Shown here: one piece after another, positions 5,077 through 5,960 of the stretch
How positions within the stretch are numbered: position 1 is the first letter of the stretch
Layout: each line of letters opens with the position of its first letter
Source: Candidatus Brocadiia bacterium
GTDB taxonomy: Bacteria; Planctomycetota; MHYJ01; WSZJ01
Reading direction: 5' to 3'
Assembly (NCBI GenBank): GCA_013360825.1
Contig: JABWAY010000256.1
Coordinates: 1 to 5,960 of the forward strand
Length of the DNA: 5,960 nt
Translations under genes and position numbers: made by a program
Notes under the pieces: model-generated
Database searches by the model: none
What the model saw: only the letters and a program-made list of their open reading frames with translations
Told to the model about the DNA's origin: nothing

Positions 5077-5960
5077 ATGCCGCGCTTTGCCACCGCCGCC
5101 GCCGCCCTCCGATTCCTGGAACGGTTCACGAACTACGAAAAGGCCCCGCCGGCGGCGCGGAGGACGGCGTACGACCTCGATCGGATGCGGCGGCTCTGCG
5201 CGGCGCTGGGGAACCCGGAGCGGGAGTTTGCGGCGTTTCATATCACGGGGACGAAGGGCAAGGGGTCGACGGCGGGGTATCTCGCGGCCGCGCTCGGGGA
5301 CGGGACGGGGCTCTACACGTCGCCGCACCTTCTTTCGATGCGGGAGAGGATCGCGGTCTGGCCGGACGCGGTTTCCGACGGGGAATTCGCGCGGGCGGTC
5401 GGCGACGCCACCTGCGCGGCCCGGACAGGGCCCCGGGAGTTTGCGACCTACTTTGAGCTCATGACCGCCGCCGCGTTCCTCGTGTTCCGCCGCTGCGGGA
5501 TCGCCGTCGTCGAGGTCGGCCTCGGCGGGCGCCTTGACGCGACCAACGTCCTCCCCGCCCCGCTCGCCTGCGGGATCACGTCGATCGACTGGGACCACAT
5601 GGACCGGCTGGGGAACACGCTGGAGGCGATCGCCGGGGAGAAGGCGGGGATTCTGAAACGGGGTACGGTCGGGGTGACGGCGGAGCGGAAGCCCGGGCCG
5701 CTGGGCGTGCTGCGCCGGGCGGCGGCGAAGGTCGGCATCCCCCTGCTCGAGGTCGGCCGGGAGATCCGGCTCACGGACCTCGCCTCGGACCGCCGGGACC
5801 GCTGGACCGCCACGTTCGACGCCGACGGGGCCGAGCCGGTGCGCGTGACCCTGGCCGCCCCCGGCCGGCACCAGCTCGACAATTTCGCCGTCGCCTGGGG
5901 AATGGCGCAGTCGACGCTGTCCCTCCCCGCCGCCCGCTGGCACGCCGCGGCCGCCTGGTC
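5077..5960 (+). CDS. folC: Dihydrofolate synthase / folylpolyglutamate synthase FolC, 3'-truncated by the window edge
   Basis: The frame is open from ATG 5077 to the window end: 294 codons plus two bases of a protein usually 420-450 long. FolC is a cytoplasmic Mur-ligase-family enzyme that uses ATP to add glutamate to dihydropteroate and/or reduced folates. The ATP-binding domain is visible in order: NYEKAP near the start, P-loop ITGTKGKGST (56-65, Lys62), LYTSPHLLSMRERI (79-92), TYFELMTAAAF (124-134), VEVGLGGRLDATN (145-157), SIDWDHMDRLG (169-179), EKAGILKRG (188-196), and GRHQLDNFAVAW (263-274). The segment between P-loop and TSPHL is about three residues shorter than in E. coli FolC. The C-terminal glutamate-binding domain lies outside. 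An in-frame GTG at 5029 would add 16 residues, but the ATG gives a normal-length N-terminus. The gap to mfd is 52 bases. Dihydrofolate synthase activity cannot be separated from polyglutamylation here. Confidence 0.94.
   Translation, partial: MPRFATAAAALRFLERFTNYEKAPPAARRTAYDLDRMRRLCAALGNPEREFAAFHITGTKGKGSTAGYLAAALGDGTGLYTSPHLLSMRERIAVWPDAVSDGEFARAVGDATCAARTGPREFATYFELMTAAAFLVFRRCGIAVVEVGLGGRLDATNVLPAPLACGITSIDWDHMDRLGNTLEAIAGEKAGILKRGTVGVTAERKPGPLGVLRRAAAKVGIPLLEVGREIRLTDLASDRRDRWTATFDADGAEPVRVTLAAPGRHQLDNFAVAWGMAQSTLSLPAARWHAAAAW

Noticed and set aside
1644..5129. A 1161-codon open frame on the - strand, longer than mfd itself.
   Set aside because: It is codon-aligned with mfd, so it stays open only because the sense gene lacks TTA, CTA and TCA. 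Its translation is an Arg/Glu/Asp/Val-rich shadow with no recognisable domain, while the + strand encodes a full Mfd.

Overview
This is a GC-rich bacterial window, roughly 70% G+C by eye, carrying four protein-coding genes. All are on the + strand and tightly packed, with gaps of 85, 112 and 52 bases. In order they are: the 3' part of a zinc aminopeptidase of the M28 family (1-813, start outside the window), a complete RNase III gene rnc (899-1603), a complete transcription-repair coupling factor gene mfd (1716-5024), and the 5' part of folC, the folate glutamate ligase (5077 to the window end). I see no tRNA, rRNA, mobile element or CRISPR array. No gap is long enough to hide another gene.

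Organism: third codon positions are almost all G or C. The mfd reading frame contains no TTA, CTA or TCA codon. Several protein signatures resemble planctomycete/PVC-superphylum orthologues as I remember them: GLADLHQLRGRVGR and GNILGKEQSGHIAAVGYE in Mfd, GTKGKGST in the FolC P-loop, and EGELSAVKS in RNase III. I offer Planctomycetota or a neighbouring phylum as a moderate-confidence inference; no search was run.

Function: rnc cuts double-stranded RNA. Mfd removes stalled RNA polymerase and recruits nucleotide-excision repair. FolC glutamylates folates. The peptidase trims N-terminal residues from peptides. These are housekeeping functions with no evident shared pathway, and co-orientation is the only link. 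Start signals differ from gene to gene. rnc has a plausible -35/-10 pair and a GAGG ribosome site before a GTG. mfd has a GGAG site before a GTG. folC has no ribosome site but has a -10-like hexamer placed for a leaderless transcript.

I did not find a convincing undescribed system. The items most worth a second look are an Asn at a normally acidic metal-site position of RNase III, overlapping inverted repeats between rnc and mfd, an eight-proline run near the Mfd C-terminus, the possible leaderless folC start, and abrupt C-to-G switches in third-codon-position usage inside single genes.
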